In this document: piece after piece, positions 34,960-48,400 of the stretch
How the letters are laid out: each line of letters opens with the position of its first letter
Position numbering within the stretch: position 1 is the first letter of the stretch
DNA from: Leucaena leucocephala
Taxonomy: Eukaryota; Streptophyta; Magnoliopsida; Fabales; Fabaceae
Length of the DNA stretch: 64,000 nucleotides
Direction: 5' to 3'
NCBI GenBank assembly: GCA_037074615.1
Contig: CM073547.1
Location: 1,240,001-1,304,000 of the forward strand
Program-made: the position numbers and the translations under genes
The notes under the pieces: model-generated
Told to the model about the DNA's origin: nothing
What the model saw: the letters and a program-made list of their open reading frames with translations, nothing else
Database searches by the model: none

Positions 34960-36962
34960 ATGACTGAGGTAAACTGCTTAATGAATGCAACTTTTATAAT
35001 TACTTTGATTTTCTTTCTTATCTCTTCATTTTTTTTATTAGTTTTCCTCCCTTTATGGTTACATAAACTGTTCAGCTACTAAGTTTTTAAACTTTTGTAC
35101 GGCATGCTAAGTTGTCATAGCTAGTTCAGTCATTAAGATTTTATGGCCATAAACTAATTTTCAAACTAGTTAGCAAACGATAATATGTATCTACATATCC
35201 CCGATTATAAAAAATCTTGGGGTAGGATTTATTACGATAGCGCACTTATGTAGGCGTATCATCTTGTTTGTTTCTGACATGCCGAAGTTAGATTTGTTTG
35301 TCATAGGTTGTTTTGTTCATTAATCCTTTCCTGTTTTCAGTATTGGGTCAGCCAGGGCAATAAATGGTGTGACTTCTGCAAGATCTACATATCGAATAAT
35401 CCAGCTAGTATTAGAAATCATGAACTCGGTCAACGTCATAAAGATAATGTTGCTAAGAGGCTCGCTACTATGAGAAAAGAGAGTGCTGCTAAGGAGAAAG
35501 AACAAAAAGAAACAACCCGTGCTCTGGAGCAAATTGAAGCGGTAAGAGTCTAGGAGTTTTACACTTCATTTTACAGCATTGGGGTTTCTTGTTCATTGTA
35601 TAAAAATAAATAAATGAATGAATGAAACTTCTTATGACTTGCAATGTATAGAAGCAAGAAAATTATTAGTGTAGATGCACACATTTTCAGATATGTCACT
35701 TGTCAATATGCTCAAGTCTTCATATTTTTATTGCAGAAAGCACAGCGTAGCTATCAAAAGGATGTAGCGAAGTTTGAGACAGCCAGAGAATCACATGCAC
35801 CAGATGTCCAAGGGGATGGTCAAGGTATTCATTCATCCTCAAAGATGTTATAATGATATGATTAATTTGCATGGTCTGAAGCAAGTTGTCATGTGAACAC
35901 TTCTTATCTAGACTTCATACTTTTGGAAAGCACTCATTGTGTTGACTCTGTTAATCTAGCCATATTTTTTTAACTTAATCTATTTTTTCTTTAATTCTAT
36001 ACAACTTGAAAAGGCAATTCTATCTTGCTGGTCTTTTTTGGCGTTTGTTAATACTGTAATCATAGGGGAGAAATGGCTTGGGGGGAAGATGACTGTATCT
36101 TCACTCAATGAAAAGATTTCCTTGGATTTTAATCAATTGGATATGCCAAAATCAACTTATAGTTTGAAGCCTAGTTGTCAACAAACTGCTATGAAGAAAC
36201 ACTGGTGTCATTGTATCTTGTATGACTTGTTTGTAGTTGTTTGAGATATTTTACCAAGCTAATCTATCGAGCATATTTGACCCTCGGCGAATGTGTCATT
36301 CTCTTAGTGGTTTATAGATAGCTCTTACCTTGGTTATGGAATAACTGAAACTGATTGTTGCTGGCCAATTTTACAGAATGGGAGTTCGACAGCAGTTCAG
36401 GCTATTATTACCATCAGACAAATGGTTTCTGTTATGATCCAAAGTCAGGATTCTACTATTCTGATGCCATAGGTACGGGGTTGTCGTTCCATGTGTTCTG
36501 TGTTTGGTTTTGTCATTTTTCACAAAGTGATTCATGTGTGATAATATCATAACTGTATTGATGAACGGATATTTACTTAGAGAAATTGCTGCAGGCAAGT
36601 GGGTGACTCAGGAAGAGGCTTATGCTTCACCTGACTTTTCTTCTAATGCTGGGCATAAGGGACCCACTGTTAAGAAACCAACGTTAGCTTCACAATCCAG
36701 ATTAGTCGAAGATGAAGGCGCAAATAAGTCTCAAAGTGGACCTACACCTGGACCAGTAGTGTCAACTTCTTTGAACCCGATGAGATCTACGAAAGCAGCC
36801 CCTTCATCTCTTGCCGTGGGAAAGAGAAAGAGAGCGCCAAATGCAAAAGCCAAGGTTATGTCCGAGGAAGAAAAAGCTGCTCTCAAGGCAAGAGAGGCCG
36901 CAAGGAAAAGAGTTGGAGAGAGGGAAAAACCCATGCTTGGGCTCTACAGCAAGCCTTATTGA
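34960..36962 (+). CDS. ZOP1: ZOP1-like zinc finger and OCRE domain protein
   Basis: Five exons (34960-34968, 35341-35541, 35737-35824, 36377-36472 and 36595-36962) encode 253 residues. Arabidopsis ZOP1, about 240 residues, acts in pre-mRNA splicing and RNA-directed DNA methylation. A U1-type C2H2 zinc finger has C13, C16, H30 and H36 (KWCDFCKIYI then NHELGQRHKDNV). A charged coiled-coil-like region follows (ESAAKEKEQKETTRALEQIE). The OCRE domain at about 100-140 has the aromatic repeats EWEFDSSSGYYYHQTNGF and GFYYSDAIGKWVTQEEA. The C-terminus is basic and ends REKPMLGLYSKPY. Exon 1 encodes only MTE; the reading frame and the family's MTEYWVSQ opening support it. Nuclear function is inferred from orthology. 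Confidence 0.92.
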
Positions 36963-39949
36963 CCATGGAGAATACTCCGAGCCGTTGGATTTTGATGTTT
37001 ATAATTTTCACATACAAGTTCAACTGGACTTTTCTTATGAATCACAATCACAAGTGAGCAAATCACCAATAGCAAGTACAAGTTTTGACGAGGTAGAGCA
37101 CTATGATTCATGGTTGAGGTTTGAAGCTCTATCTGCCCGAGAATGTCTCATTTGTTTCTTTTAACTTGGGCTGTAATCAATGAGGATGCTTTTGATTCCT
37201 TGTGCTTGTCCCGTGGCTGCACCCTTTAACGTAGACTAAAGTGTAACGTATGATTCATTCTTTAGCAGTACATTTCAGATTTTCAGTTCTAGAGTGAGGA
37301 AAGCCTTGTTATAGGGACTGTTAAAATAGATACGATCGTGATGCATTGTCTCAGTAAATCAATTCACGATTAAAATGAATGTTCTCCACAAAAGCAATGA
37401 CATGATATCTTAGTGACCTTTTTAAAAAAAATATCAAAACAGGAAGCCCATAATGTGAAGCCTTACATGGGATCATATAATCGTCGACCATCTTGAAGCC
37501 GCAAGAAAATGGATTGTCGTAGGAACAAAATTTAATTGATTATATTAACAAGGGTTATTTTAATTTTTTTATAAAGTAACAAGTTAATATTTAAATTTTT
37601 ATTAAGAGATATATTTATATTTAATGTTTCAGTAATTCAAGTAAGATTATTTTCAAAAGAAAGATACACCAATGCTTATTAATGTTCCAACAGCTGGCAC
37701 GTAGAGCTTAGATTAATGAGATGACTCTAGTAAAGGGCAACGCCTTCAATTACCAAACTCAGTTTTGTAGATAACATTCGAATGGAAAATGTGAGAAATG
37801 AATAAACTTCTTGTCGGTTCCGATACGTAATGGAAGTCCATTGGTTTCTTTTAGGAAAAAGAAGAAAGAATGGGGGAGAATAACAAAAGAAGATGAAGGG
37901 CACGTTGTTTAGTTTTGAGTGTGTGAACAGAAGACCGAGGGGAGTCCTGCGCGGATCGTAATGACCGAGTCGTCCTTCAATTAAAAAGGTCAACCATTTC
38001 GGCTGACAATGCTGACTTTTCTTGGTCATGTCACGTGTCCCATATCCCTCTACTAAATATTTGATTATACATAAACTTACCCAATTTCCTCTTTACGTAG
38101 TATAATAATTATAGAGGAATCTAACTATAACAAATAAACTGTTTTCTTTTTCAAAAAAGCATATATATAATTATTTGCATTTCTATTTTTAAAATGTCAT
38201 GCCAAACTATAATAAATATATATTTTTGAAATAATAGTATAAAAACATAATATTTACTAATAATTACTTCTCCCCTCCACAAAATCAGTCTCGTTAACCA
38301 CCTCACTTGAACTAGAGAAATTAATGGAATATATAAATAATTTATAATATTTTTCAAATATGTCATCCTTAATAAGAATCGATACTGCATACATTAAATT
38401 AATTATAGTAAACTAATTACTTATAAAGTTTAATTCTATAAATGTTGCAATACAAGAAAAGATATTAAATGTTCTGAATATTATTAAACTTAAGCTATAT
38501 TTTATATCAAACCAATTTAAAACAAAAGACTTATATTTTAGATCGAGTGAGTATATTATTTTAAATCAAGTAATATATGTACCATGTTTCCGTGAGGAAA
38601 GTCGGGATATTAGTTTTTATTTTGATTAGAATTTTAACAATGAATTCACAATAATATCCATTTAAGTTTAGTACTTAAAATTAGAAAACATACTAACATG
38701 TAGTCAATACCATTCTTTTTTTATATTCTTAGTTAAAGTGGGCGTTTTGAAAAAAGAAAAATACTTGGCTTTTTGAAGCAGGTGTTCCTAATGCAACCCA
38801 CTCTGCCCACAGATAACACGATCAGGTGACAGGCAAAATCCTTGCTAAGTAAACAGTCAAATAATGCGTGCGTATTTACAAGTTTATTTTGAGAACTAAG
38901 TAGTAAGAATAACAAAGTTGGAGAGCACATGTTCCTTGTTAATCTCTCAACTTGACAGAAGATTAATTAATTAATAAATTAATTAATTAATCGAGCAGGC
39001 CCATTAAGTGGTGCGTTGGTCTTTATCCTCTGTCTGAAAGGTGGACACGTCCCCATAATTATCACTTATTTTTATCCGCCTCTACTTTCTTTTTTACCCA
39101 TTCAATTGAATCTCCAACTTCCAAACCCCACCCATTCAGACGCTGAGTATAATAATACTACCTCTAATATTTATTATTACATATTTTTAACTAATTCCTA
39201 AAAAGATGGTTAAAAATGTTAAAGTTATTTTAAAATGTAAGATATTTTTAAGATTATATTAAACCCCATCATTATCCTTTATTCAATAGGGACATATATA
39301 AAATAATTAATATTTATTAAAACTAAATAAGTGACTTATAAAAAGAATCCAGAATACTGGTTAGTTGGTACGCTATAATAAGGGCAAGAGGGAATATTTA
39401 TTAATATATGATTTAATTATATAATTTATCTTAATTTTAAATATAAGATATATTTTTTATATTTATTAATATTTTTTTTAAATTATTTAAATTGATCTTT
39501 TTTTAATAATAATTAAATAACAGAGGAGTGAGGGAATTAAAGAAAAAATGTGACATATTAATTATTTTTTATTTAATTAAATAAATTTTATATTAACAAT
39601 TAATAGATAATAAATATAACTAATTGATCAACATCCAAAAGTGTGTGTGTGTAGGTCTGTGTAGCCATTTCGTACGTTCACAACAGCTTAAAGGACATTT
39701 AGCCACCTCGGTATAATACTTTCCCATAAGCGGTTATGATTGTGAAAGGAAGTATATGCTATTAAATTATTAGACACATGGTTCTCTGTGGGTATAATTA
39801 ACCATAAACGTTGTTATTCAATTAATAAGGTACTACTCAATTAACAAAGACTAGTTTTTAAAGTATGATTAATAATTTCTATATCTTTTAAAGAGTGGAG
39901 GGTAAAATAATTTAATTATAAAAGTTTTAAAAGATATGATATGTGTGTC

Positions 39950-40490
39950 TGAATAAATTTTTAAAAAATTATTTATAAAAAAAGAATTTTTTAGTACCTT
40001 TTAAAAATAGTTTTTTTAAAAAAATTATAAAAAAATATTTTTAAATAAATAAATATTTAAATAGTTATTATTAAAAAGACGTTTGTAATTAAAAAATTAT
40101 TAAAAAAATATAATTTTATTAAAAGTATGAGAGAGAGAGAAAAATGAAAAAGAGATAAAAGGGAGGAGAGAGGGTGGAGAAGATAAAAGAGGGAAGAAAG
40201 ATAGTATAAAAGATATAAGAGGGAGGAGAGAGGAGAGATAGTTGAAAAGATAGAAGATAAGAGAGAGATAGTGAAAAAGATAGAAAATAGATAGTGTAAA
40301 AAAATAATGATAAAATAGTAATTGAATAGTTTATAAATTATTTTATTGTTACAAATGCTACTTTCACCAACTTATTTAAAATTATAATTTTAAACTATAG
40401 TTTGATTCAGAAATCTTTTTAAATAAATATAAATATTTATTTTTAAAAAAATTAAATTAATATTTAGGTTAAAAATTCTTTTAAAATATA
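39950..40490 (-). repeat. Degraded minus-strand member of the MITE-like family
   Basis: Read in reverse, it contains ACTATAGTTTAAAATTATAA and AATAAGTTGGTGAAAGTAGC. These align by eye with the inner part of copies 1-4 (TTTAAAATTAAAGTTTCAGA, AGCTGGTCAGAGCAG). It also has the characteristic long pyrimidine tract, a GA tract on the plus strand. Termini are eroded. Confidence 0.5.
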
Positions 40491-42669
40491 GGTTTTTTAT
40501 ATTTTCATACTGGCACTATACAACCCCTTATATTTTAGATTAAAAAAATATTTATTTATTATATAAAAGTTTGATGGTAATTTTTTTGAGAGCTAAAAAT
40601 TATTAGAATAAATTTTATTTTTTGATTAAAATATTTTTTACATCTATAAGTTAATTTAAAGTCAAAATATTATATTTATTTAAAAAATTTAATCATCAAT
40701 CAATTATATAATTTTGTTGGTTATTATAATAAAATTTTAATTGGTAGAAAAGAAAGGCCATTGAGGGCAAATAGTATGATGGTGGCTAATACTATGTTGT
40801 ACGACATACAATGAATGAATAAAGGGGAAAAAAATAGAGTAGCATGACATGACTGCACTAGTGTGCGTGTAGGCACATTTTGATGATTATATCTATGTGG
40901 TCTTATATTTCCTTACTTTTCATTACCACATTCCCCATACCTTTTTTCTAAAGGATCATGACCACGTGCACACCACCGACCTTCCCCCGTAAAAATCAAT
41001 TATTTTTAGTTTACAGAAAGTGCACGAACATTATTTTTCTCAAGAAAATCAAAACATTCACAAATCTAAAATCAAATAATATGAAATCTATAACACGCAC
41101 ACCATTATTCTTAAGTTATGGAGTATACAAGTTCACCAAACCAATCAGTTTGGGTTATCCCAATGAAAATCTAACCAAGACAATAATACTCACACAAAAA
41201 ATCTCCAAAGAATCAAACCTCTTTAAGCAATGAAAAAACTCTTTAATTAGTACTAATTAAAGAATTATGATGAGCAAGCAGTGAAGCTCTAATTAAGAAA
41301 TTAAGAAGAGGAAGGATGCATTAATTAGGGTGCAGGGGTCACTAAGAAGAGCCTAAAGGGGGAGGAGGGAGGAGTGGGTCATAAATACAGCAGGCAAAAT
41401 GCTAGTTTATCGATCAAAGCAATTGCCAATTGTGTCTCATCATTGACGTGATCTTTTTAATTTTTTTTTTAAAAAAATTATTTTCAAGAGGGAATACAAA
41501 ACCCCCACCCCCAAAAACAATTCATTGGCTTTCCTTTAATTGAGGGATAATCTACATTTTATTATTTTTTTTTATAAAAATGTGATCAACAGTGAATAAA
41601 TGCATGCAATAAATGTCAATCCTGATATTTTGGGGTTATGTTTTACTCTTTTTATATCTATTATAAAACACTTTTAACTCTAATTCATATAAATTAAAGG
41701 ATAATAATTAATTCATTAAATTTGTTCTATTTTGATAAAAATATTAACTCTATCCTTACTAACTAGGTTGTAAATAAGAAAGAGAAATATAAGAAAATAT
41801 ATTTGAGCACTAATTATAAAAATAAAATAAAATAATAAATATTAATAATTTTTATTTTAGATTATTTTTTTAAAAAAAATACTATATAATAAGAATAAGA
41901 GGAAGTATAAGATAACTTATATATGAGATCATGTGAATGTACATCTTTTTAAAAAATATTATCGTTTTGGGGTTAACCCGACTTAATTGACCTTTAGAAA
42001 AACATACCCCCTTATTAACATATTATGACGGGAAAATAACTGAGATTAACTTAATTGACATTTTGAAGCTCTTATTTTGAGTGGCCTACATATTGGAAAG
42101 CATGTGGGGAAGAGAAGAGAGGAAAGAGCACATGCTTAGTGCCTTAAAGACTTCTGATTTCCGTTGGAGTGTCAACTGCTATCATTACTCATTGACAAAT
42201 TATCCTTCCTCTGTTTGATCACTAGAAAATACTTTAATATATTTATAACGTTTAAAAAAAATTATAATATAATATAAAAATAAAAAAAGTCATATTTATA
42301 TTTTTTACTATATAAATAGTATTTTTATAACTAAAAGTTTCTAACTTTACATGGGAGGTTAGAGGTGTTTCTATACCCCAAGTAGCTAAAACGGCACAAG
42401 TGGACGATTGTATGAGTGATGAGTGTGTGTGAATCTCCTTTACCATTAGAATTTTTTAAAAAAAAATTGTTAAAATAAAAAAATTAGTATTTTTGTAATT
42501 TAAATAATAATTTAAACTCCATATTATTCGGCTTTTCTTCCTTTAAATTTTACAGTGTTGGTGTGTCTTATGCAACCACAATCTTTAACATCATCTGCAT
42601 CATTATTCCAAAGCCTAATCATTATAACATAAAAGTTGCCACCTTTCCTTTGCTCTTTGCTCTCTTGCT

Positions 42670-43375
42670 TTTATTGGGTATGATTAGAACTATAGTTTTT
42701 AAAAAAATTAAATATTAATTTATTTTTTTAAATAATTATATTTATCTAAAAAAATTAAATTAATTTAAAAATATAATTTTAGATAGATTATTCTAAATAA
42801 CTTTTAAAATATAAAAAATATTTATAAATTATTTAATTATTATTTTACTTCTATCTTTATCCCACGCCCTCTCCTATTCTCTCTCCTCTTTCTCTATTAT
42901 ATATTCTTTCTACAGTCACCTCCCTCTCATCTTTGTCGAGCTCAGGTCTTCGCTAATCAAAGTCTGTTGTCCTTATCATCATCATCGTCATCGTCATCGT
43001 CGCCATATGTGCTCCCCGTCTCCTAGTCGTCTCTATTCTTCATTGTAGATCCGCTATCGTCACTGCTTGTGGAGGTTCAGGAGACTCTTCTATGGCCACT
43101 GGAGGTCTGGACATGATGGGGGTTCATCATCATGGAGCAAAGGCAGAAATATTGGGGTGAAAAGTGATGACAGAAGCGTAAGGAGAAAAGGAAAAATAAA
43201 ATATTTTTTTTATATAAAAATCATATATTTTATAAAAATTTAATAATAATAAAAGTTTTTTTAATAATAATTATTTAAATATTTATTTATAATTATTTTT
43301 TTTATATTTTTTTATAAATCAATTTTTAAAAAGTTATCAAAAAAAAAGTCTATAATCTTTTTTTCAAGAAGTCTA
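42670..43375 (+). repeat. Degraded MITE-like repeat with a GC-richer insert
   Basis: AT-rich flanks and a pyrimidine tract (CCCACGCCCTCTCCTATTC near 42860) follow the family layout. From about 42937 to 43165 it is interrupted by GC-richer, non-repetitive sequence including a (CAT/CGT)n run at 42973-43003. The insert has no recognised domain and may be captured host DNA. Confidence 0.35.
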
Positions 43376-44256
43376 TGGCCGATTCATTTGTTTGTTTTCA
43401 TTCAAATTCTATCTTCGATTCTGTCACCTAACCTGGTTCTCCTCCTCCCTCCTTTTCTCGTCCCCTTCATTAGCTGTAATCTATATTCCATGTAGGGTTT
43501 ACTTTTGATTTGATGTTTCAAATACTTACTTGAACTAAATAAAATATTCATTATTTGTAATATAAAGATTAATTAATTAATTAAATTAAAAAATTAATTA
43601 ATATAAAATATTTTTTAATATTATGATAATTTTTGTTAATTTTTTATTTTTTTATTATTGTTGAATGAGTATAATAAAAATATTTTTATTATACACTATT
43701 TATAACTCATTCTCATATTAAAAAATATAATAATTAAATTAATTGATAGAATTTTTTAAAATTACTTTTATTTAAAAATTTATAAGTCATTCTCAGATCT
43801 TTCTCCTCCTCTTCTCTTCTTTTCCTAGTGGGATTAAATCAATTTTTTTCATTCATGTCGTGGAAGGTTACTGAAGCTCGAAACCATCAGCCAGCATATT
43901 ATTTGTCTTTGTGGGTATTTGTTTGCGTTTGTAAAATCTTATTAAATGGTTAGGTTTTGATTTTCAATCCTTCTCTATAGAGTAAATTCGGTTGAAAAAG
44001 ATCTGACCTTTTTCCTCATTTGCACAAAGAGATATTAATTTCTGCTAATCCATAAGTCTTCCCGAATATATATTTCAAAATTTCATAACTATTTCCAAAA
44101 TTTAGATAATCGCAGAGTTGAGATATGATTTTTTCACATGCTAATAAAAGTGATAACAAGCACATTATCTCATGGAAAAATTATACAGTGTGATTTTTCA
44201 ACCAGAAAATGAAGGTTTTTGTCGGAGAAGAAAGGTCCAACCAGAAATGTGGATGA

Positions 44257-45417
44257 TCATGAACGTGCGAAAGATCCAATTCCTCTGGAGATGCCATGCA
44301 TTCCTGGATTAAAGCCCAAGCAGCCCAGCAATCCCCGCTTGTAAGGCAAGAACGTCTTCTTCTTCATCTCTTCTGCAGCTGCTCTGTTCACCGTGTAATG
44401 CAATTCGTGGGCCGAAACCGACGCCCCTCTCCTCCGCGACGTTGATCCCGTGCCCGACCCCTCCGACGACCGGAAACTACTTGAGTTCCTCGCGTCCTCT
44501 TCGCCAGCTGCCTTCTTCGACAGAATCGTGTACTTTCTCAGAGGGTCTTTATCCGTCGCTCTCCCCTCCGAGGCACTCCGGAACAGTAGAAAATCCTTCA
44601 GCCTCCATTTTCTGTAACCTTTAGTGAACGAGATTGATGATAATAACGAGGAAGTAGGCGTGGAGGGCTTTGAGTAGCTTGTCGAAGAAGGAACTCCTTT
44701 GCCTGTTTGTGAAAAGTCCTCAGAGACAGAGTCGCTCATAATATCAGAGACCCTCAGAGGAGACAACGATCTGCTTCCTTTACGACCAGAACTCGTCCTA
44801 CAAGTTCTTTCTCTTCCTCTGTTTTTCTGATTTTCTCGCCATCCTTCGCTCTTACGGGCTTCTTCCATGGCAGCTGCGAAGGGATCGAAATCCCTTTTCT
44901 GATGGCGAGGGGAAAACGCCTCTTGAACGATTCTCTTTCCCTGAGAGATTCTAGACCTCGGAGATGATAGATTCGAGTTCGACGCCGGAGAGCTGTTCCC
45001 GTCGCCGGAATGTAACCTCGGAGGCGGCTTCAACGGCCGGATTTTGCCACCATCAAAGAGCTGATCTGCGGTTAAAGGAGTTCTGTCCAAGTGGCCAATG
45101 AAATTAAATTCAAAATCATCGTTCGCCATCCCATCGTTGTCCTGTCCTGTGCTGTTGCCGGTGGGTTCGGATTTGGGAACGCCGGGCTTTTCTTCCCAGA
45201 GGAAAGGGACGGAGGAAGAGGAAGAAGCATAGGAGTGTCTGGGCAAGTTATCGTCGTTGATGAAGAAAGGGGAAGGGGAGCGAGTGGGACTGGTGGGGGC
45301 ACTGAAGAAGAAGTTGCCGAAACGTTGAGGGCTGGAAGGAGCAGTGATGTAAGGGGAGGAGCAGTTACTGTCGAAGTTGTCCGGCGCCAGAGATGGCACC
45401 ACCACTTCAACTTCCAT
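44257..45417 (-). CDS. DUF1645 family protein
   Basis: One exon, 386 residues. Family signatures: an N-terminal SSPYITAPSSPQRFGNFFFS block (about 20-39), PFLWEEKPGVPK (about 71-82), FEFNFIGHLDR (about 101-111), TPLTADQLFDGGKIRPLKPP (about 112-131), KWRLKDFLLFRSASEGRA (about 270-287), and a basic C-terminus around HELHYTVNRAAAEEMKKKTF. The protein is Ser/Pro-rich, polar and lacks a signal peptide or membrane segment, so a nuclear or cytosolic location is likely. DUF1645 proteins are plant-specific; some members affect growth, grain size or stress responses, but the biochemical role is unknown. The start gives the conserved N-terminal block. An alternative frame extends upstream (45533) but shares no family motif. 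Confidence 0.9.
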   Translation of the reverse strand: MEVEVVVPSLAPDNFDSNCSSPYITAPSSPQRFGNFFFSAPTSPTRSPSPFFINDDNLPRHSYASSSSSVPFLWEEKPGVPKSEPTGNSTGQDNDGMANDDFEFNFIGHLDRTPLTADQLFDGGKIRPLKPPPRLHSGDGNSSPASNSNLSSPRSRISQGKRIVQEAFSPRHQKRDFDPFAAAMEEARKSEGWRENQKNRGRERTCRTSSGRKGSRSLSPLRVSDIMSDSVSEDFSQTGKGVPSSTSYSKPSTPTSSLLSSISFTKGYRKWRLKDFLLFRSASEGRATDKDPLRKYTILSKKAAGEEDARNSSSFRSSEGSGTGSTSRRRGASVSAHELHYTVNRAAAEEMKKKTFLPYKRGLLGCLGFNPGMHGISRGIGSFARS

Positions 45418-48400
45418 GGCTGAACGGAACAGAGAGTGTCGGTTAGAATGTGAAAACAGGGAATAAATAGAGAAGAGAGAGAAAGAGGGGGGAGGAAGGA
45501 GACAGGAAGCCGCCTTTGCGAGACTGAGCCCAACCGTGATGTGTTATTTTCGCTGACATTAATTATTGGTGTCTCATGGCCTTTTTCTTTCTGGTTAATA
45601 CTACTCTCTCATCCTCCTTATAAAAAATGGTACATGCGAGTATAATTTCATTTTTAATTATAAAAAATAATTAAATTTCATTATTTAAAGTTGTGATTAT
45701 TATTTTTTCTTTAGGTTCTTATCAAAGGGGAGAAGAATATTCCTTCATTAATATATCAACCATTTTGGTCAATCTTCTTAGGAAGTGTTGCTATGGGAAC
45801 AAATTTTTGTCAACACATTTAAAATTTCTAATTTAAATAGTTTTAGCATTTTTTAGGTTTGGCATCTGTATTGATTCTTAACAACTTGGTGATTTGAAAG
45901 TTTTTTTTATTTTTTTTAAAAAAATCATTTTCTTTTCTGCATGCCTTGAATAAAAAATCACTTAAACCTTAAATATGCATAATTCAGTCACGTTAATAAT
46001 TTATTTTGGCTAGATTGGACTATCTATGATGAGCTCGAGTTGATGTTTTTATTTAATGCCCACAAGCATCGCGTGTTTGAGTTTTGATTATATATACATA
46101 TCATCTTTATTAATTTGTAACTCTCCAATTAATAACTTTGTGAATTAATCACTTACAATATGGAAGCTAAAGCGTGTTTAATCCATCCAAGCAACCATTA
46201 ATTAATTATTCTAATGTTATCATGAAATGGGTGGGGGCACGTACATGCAGGACGAATTGGGCACCTGGATTGAAGGTCCCAAAACAAACAAGTTAAGGAA
46301 TACGTCTATTTATTGAGGTATTGTGACATGACATTGATGTTAGATGGCGCTGGTTTGTTTTTTGATCCCTTTATATTTATAATTAGAGAGAATTGTACTG
46401 AAATTAAATATAATTAATTATAAGTTATATAAAATCACCAAACATGAATAGTTTTAAAGGATTTAGGAGTAATTTTTTAAATTATAAAATAATATAATTG
46501 TTATTATTATAATAAAATATAGATCATATTATCTATAAAAGGAGCTTGTTTCATTATAATAGGAATAATTATGTTATTTTATAATTTAAAAAATTATTCA
46601 TATATCCCTTATAATTAATTATTTGATAATTTTATATAACTCTTTTATGATTAATTGTCTTCCACAATACTGAAGTGCAATCCTCTCTTATAATTACGCC
46701 CCTTTTTATTGGCCTGAATTAATGCGGTAAATCAGAAAATAATTGAACAGAAAAGTAAACAGTGTAAAGTGGAAAGGTCAAAAAGAAAATTAAGTAACGC
46801 ACTTGTACCATATATATTATTAAGTGCGTGCCCTCCTATAAGCAAGCATCATAAAACAATAATAATAACTATTATTGAAATTTGTCATTCTTGTAACTAT
46901 TTCAAACTATTGTTCAGTAATTACAAAATCATGAAAACAGGTAGATTGTTTTAGCTCAATGTCCAGCTGGCACACTGTGATTGGCAAATATTCCTTAACA
47001 AATAGAAAAATCACCAAAACAGGTATCATGGATCATTATTTTTTGGTATTACTCACTCAATTTTTTAAAATTTTATCTCGTCTATATTAAATCTTACCCG
47101 CATCACATATCTAATTATAGTGGATGACTTCTCCAACAGATATTTTTTACATATGTCAATATTCAAACTCAATACCTCACTTAAATAATATTAAATTATT
47201 TATTACTCAGATCAACCTCCTATAATATATCATGCATCATTATATTAGTTGGCATAAATCTTTATGTGAGTACATGATTATGTGAATAGAAAAATTTTGT
47301 TCTAATAAAATTCAAAAGTCATCAATAAAATTTAAATAAGTATCTCTTTCTTTTTCATCTAAGTTAGTTTTTCCTATTCATGGGAATTTAGTTCAATTAT
47401 TGTTTCTAAGCTATTTGCCTTATAATAAGTTCACTGTTGATTTATATTCATATATGGGATTTGAGTGCCAACAGACCCGTGGCACAGCCTCCTCTCACTT
47501 TTAGTAATACGTGTGAATGTATATTTATGTGTCTAATATATATATATATAGATATATATTATTTATAGTATATTTTAATCTTTAGATAATATTATTTTAT
47601 TATAATTCCAGTTATAATATTTGAAGAGACATTCTAATTCTTCTATATGCTTAAGTTTATATTTGAGGATAATAGATATTTTGTCTTAATTGATATTAGT
47701 ATCGTTTAAAAATAAAAAAAATTTCATCCTATATTTATATTGTAAGTAGGTGAGTTTATTTTTTTTTTTAAATTTGTATACTAAATATATATCTATATAT
47801 AAATATGATTTAATTTAACCTTTATAAAAAAATATATATGGGATTTGGGAAAGGAACATGGTGGGAGCTGAGGAATAAATGGAGGGACTGTGAGAGAATA
47901 GAATTTTTCAACGCGGGTGACACAGAAATTTGGACCTTTTTGCAAAAAAGCAAGATAGGGAAACGGAGGGCCCTGTTTTGCGATTGCATTGTCCTCCTCG
48001 ATTCTTTGACTTCCTGCCATTGCTCACTGCGCCAGACCATACTGATAGATAGGATATAGATGTATATGTCAAAATAATTACGAAAAATATACTATATTTC
48101 TAAAAAATTTATCGTCTAAAATTATATAAAAATTTATGTTTTGAAGTCAGTCAAGTCATCTTCAACTTCAAGTAATACAATTTTTGTTCTAAATAGTATA
48201 TAATATATTTTAAATTATATATAAATATTTTTTATTTTATAAATAATTAAAAATAAATCATACATAATGAAATAAAAGTTATATTTATTAAAAATAGTCT
48301 TTAAATAATTTTTAAGTATATTTTAGTAATTAATTTTTTACAGTTATTTTTTGAAAATATATTATTCTTTCAATCTTAAATATTTTAATTCTAAATATAA

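Larger units (their letters stand above)
36963..44256. other. 7.3-kb AT-rich gene desert
   Basis: No gene supported. It holds long AT-only stretches (38400-40100, 41640-41900, 42250-42500, 43180-43800), a TTAATTAA-rich block at 38964-38992, a (GA)n tract near 40126-40260 within an old repeat, and small frames without domains (38151-38390, 40958-41233). The proximal ~300 bases are probably the ZOP1 3' UTR. Confidence 0.55.

Noticed and set aside
38945..38965. TTGACAGAAGATTAATTAA, reminiscent of the miR156 start
   Set aside because: Only the first ~10 bases agree and there is no opposing arm; the rest is an AT repeat.
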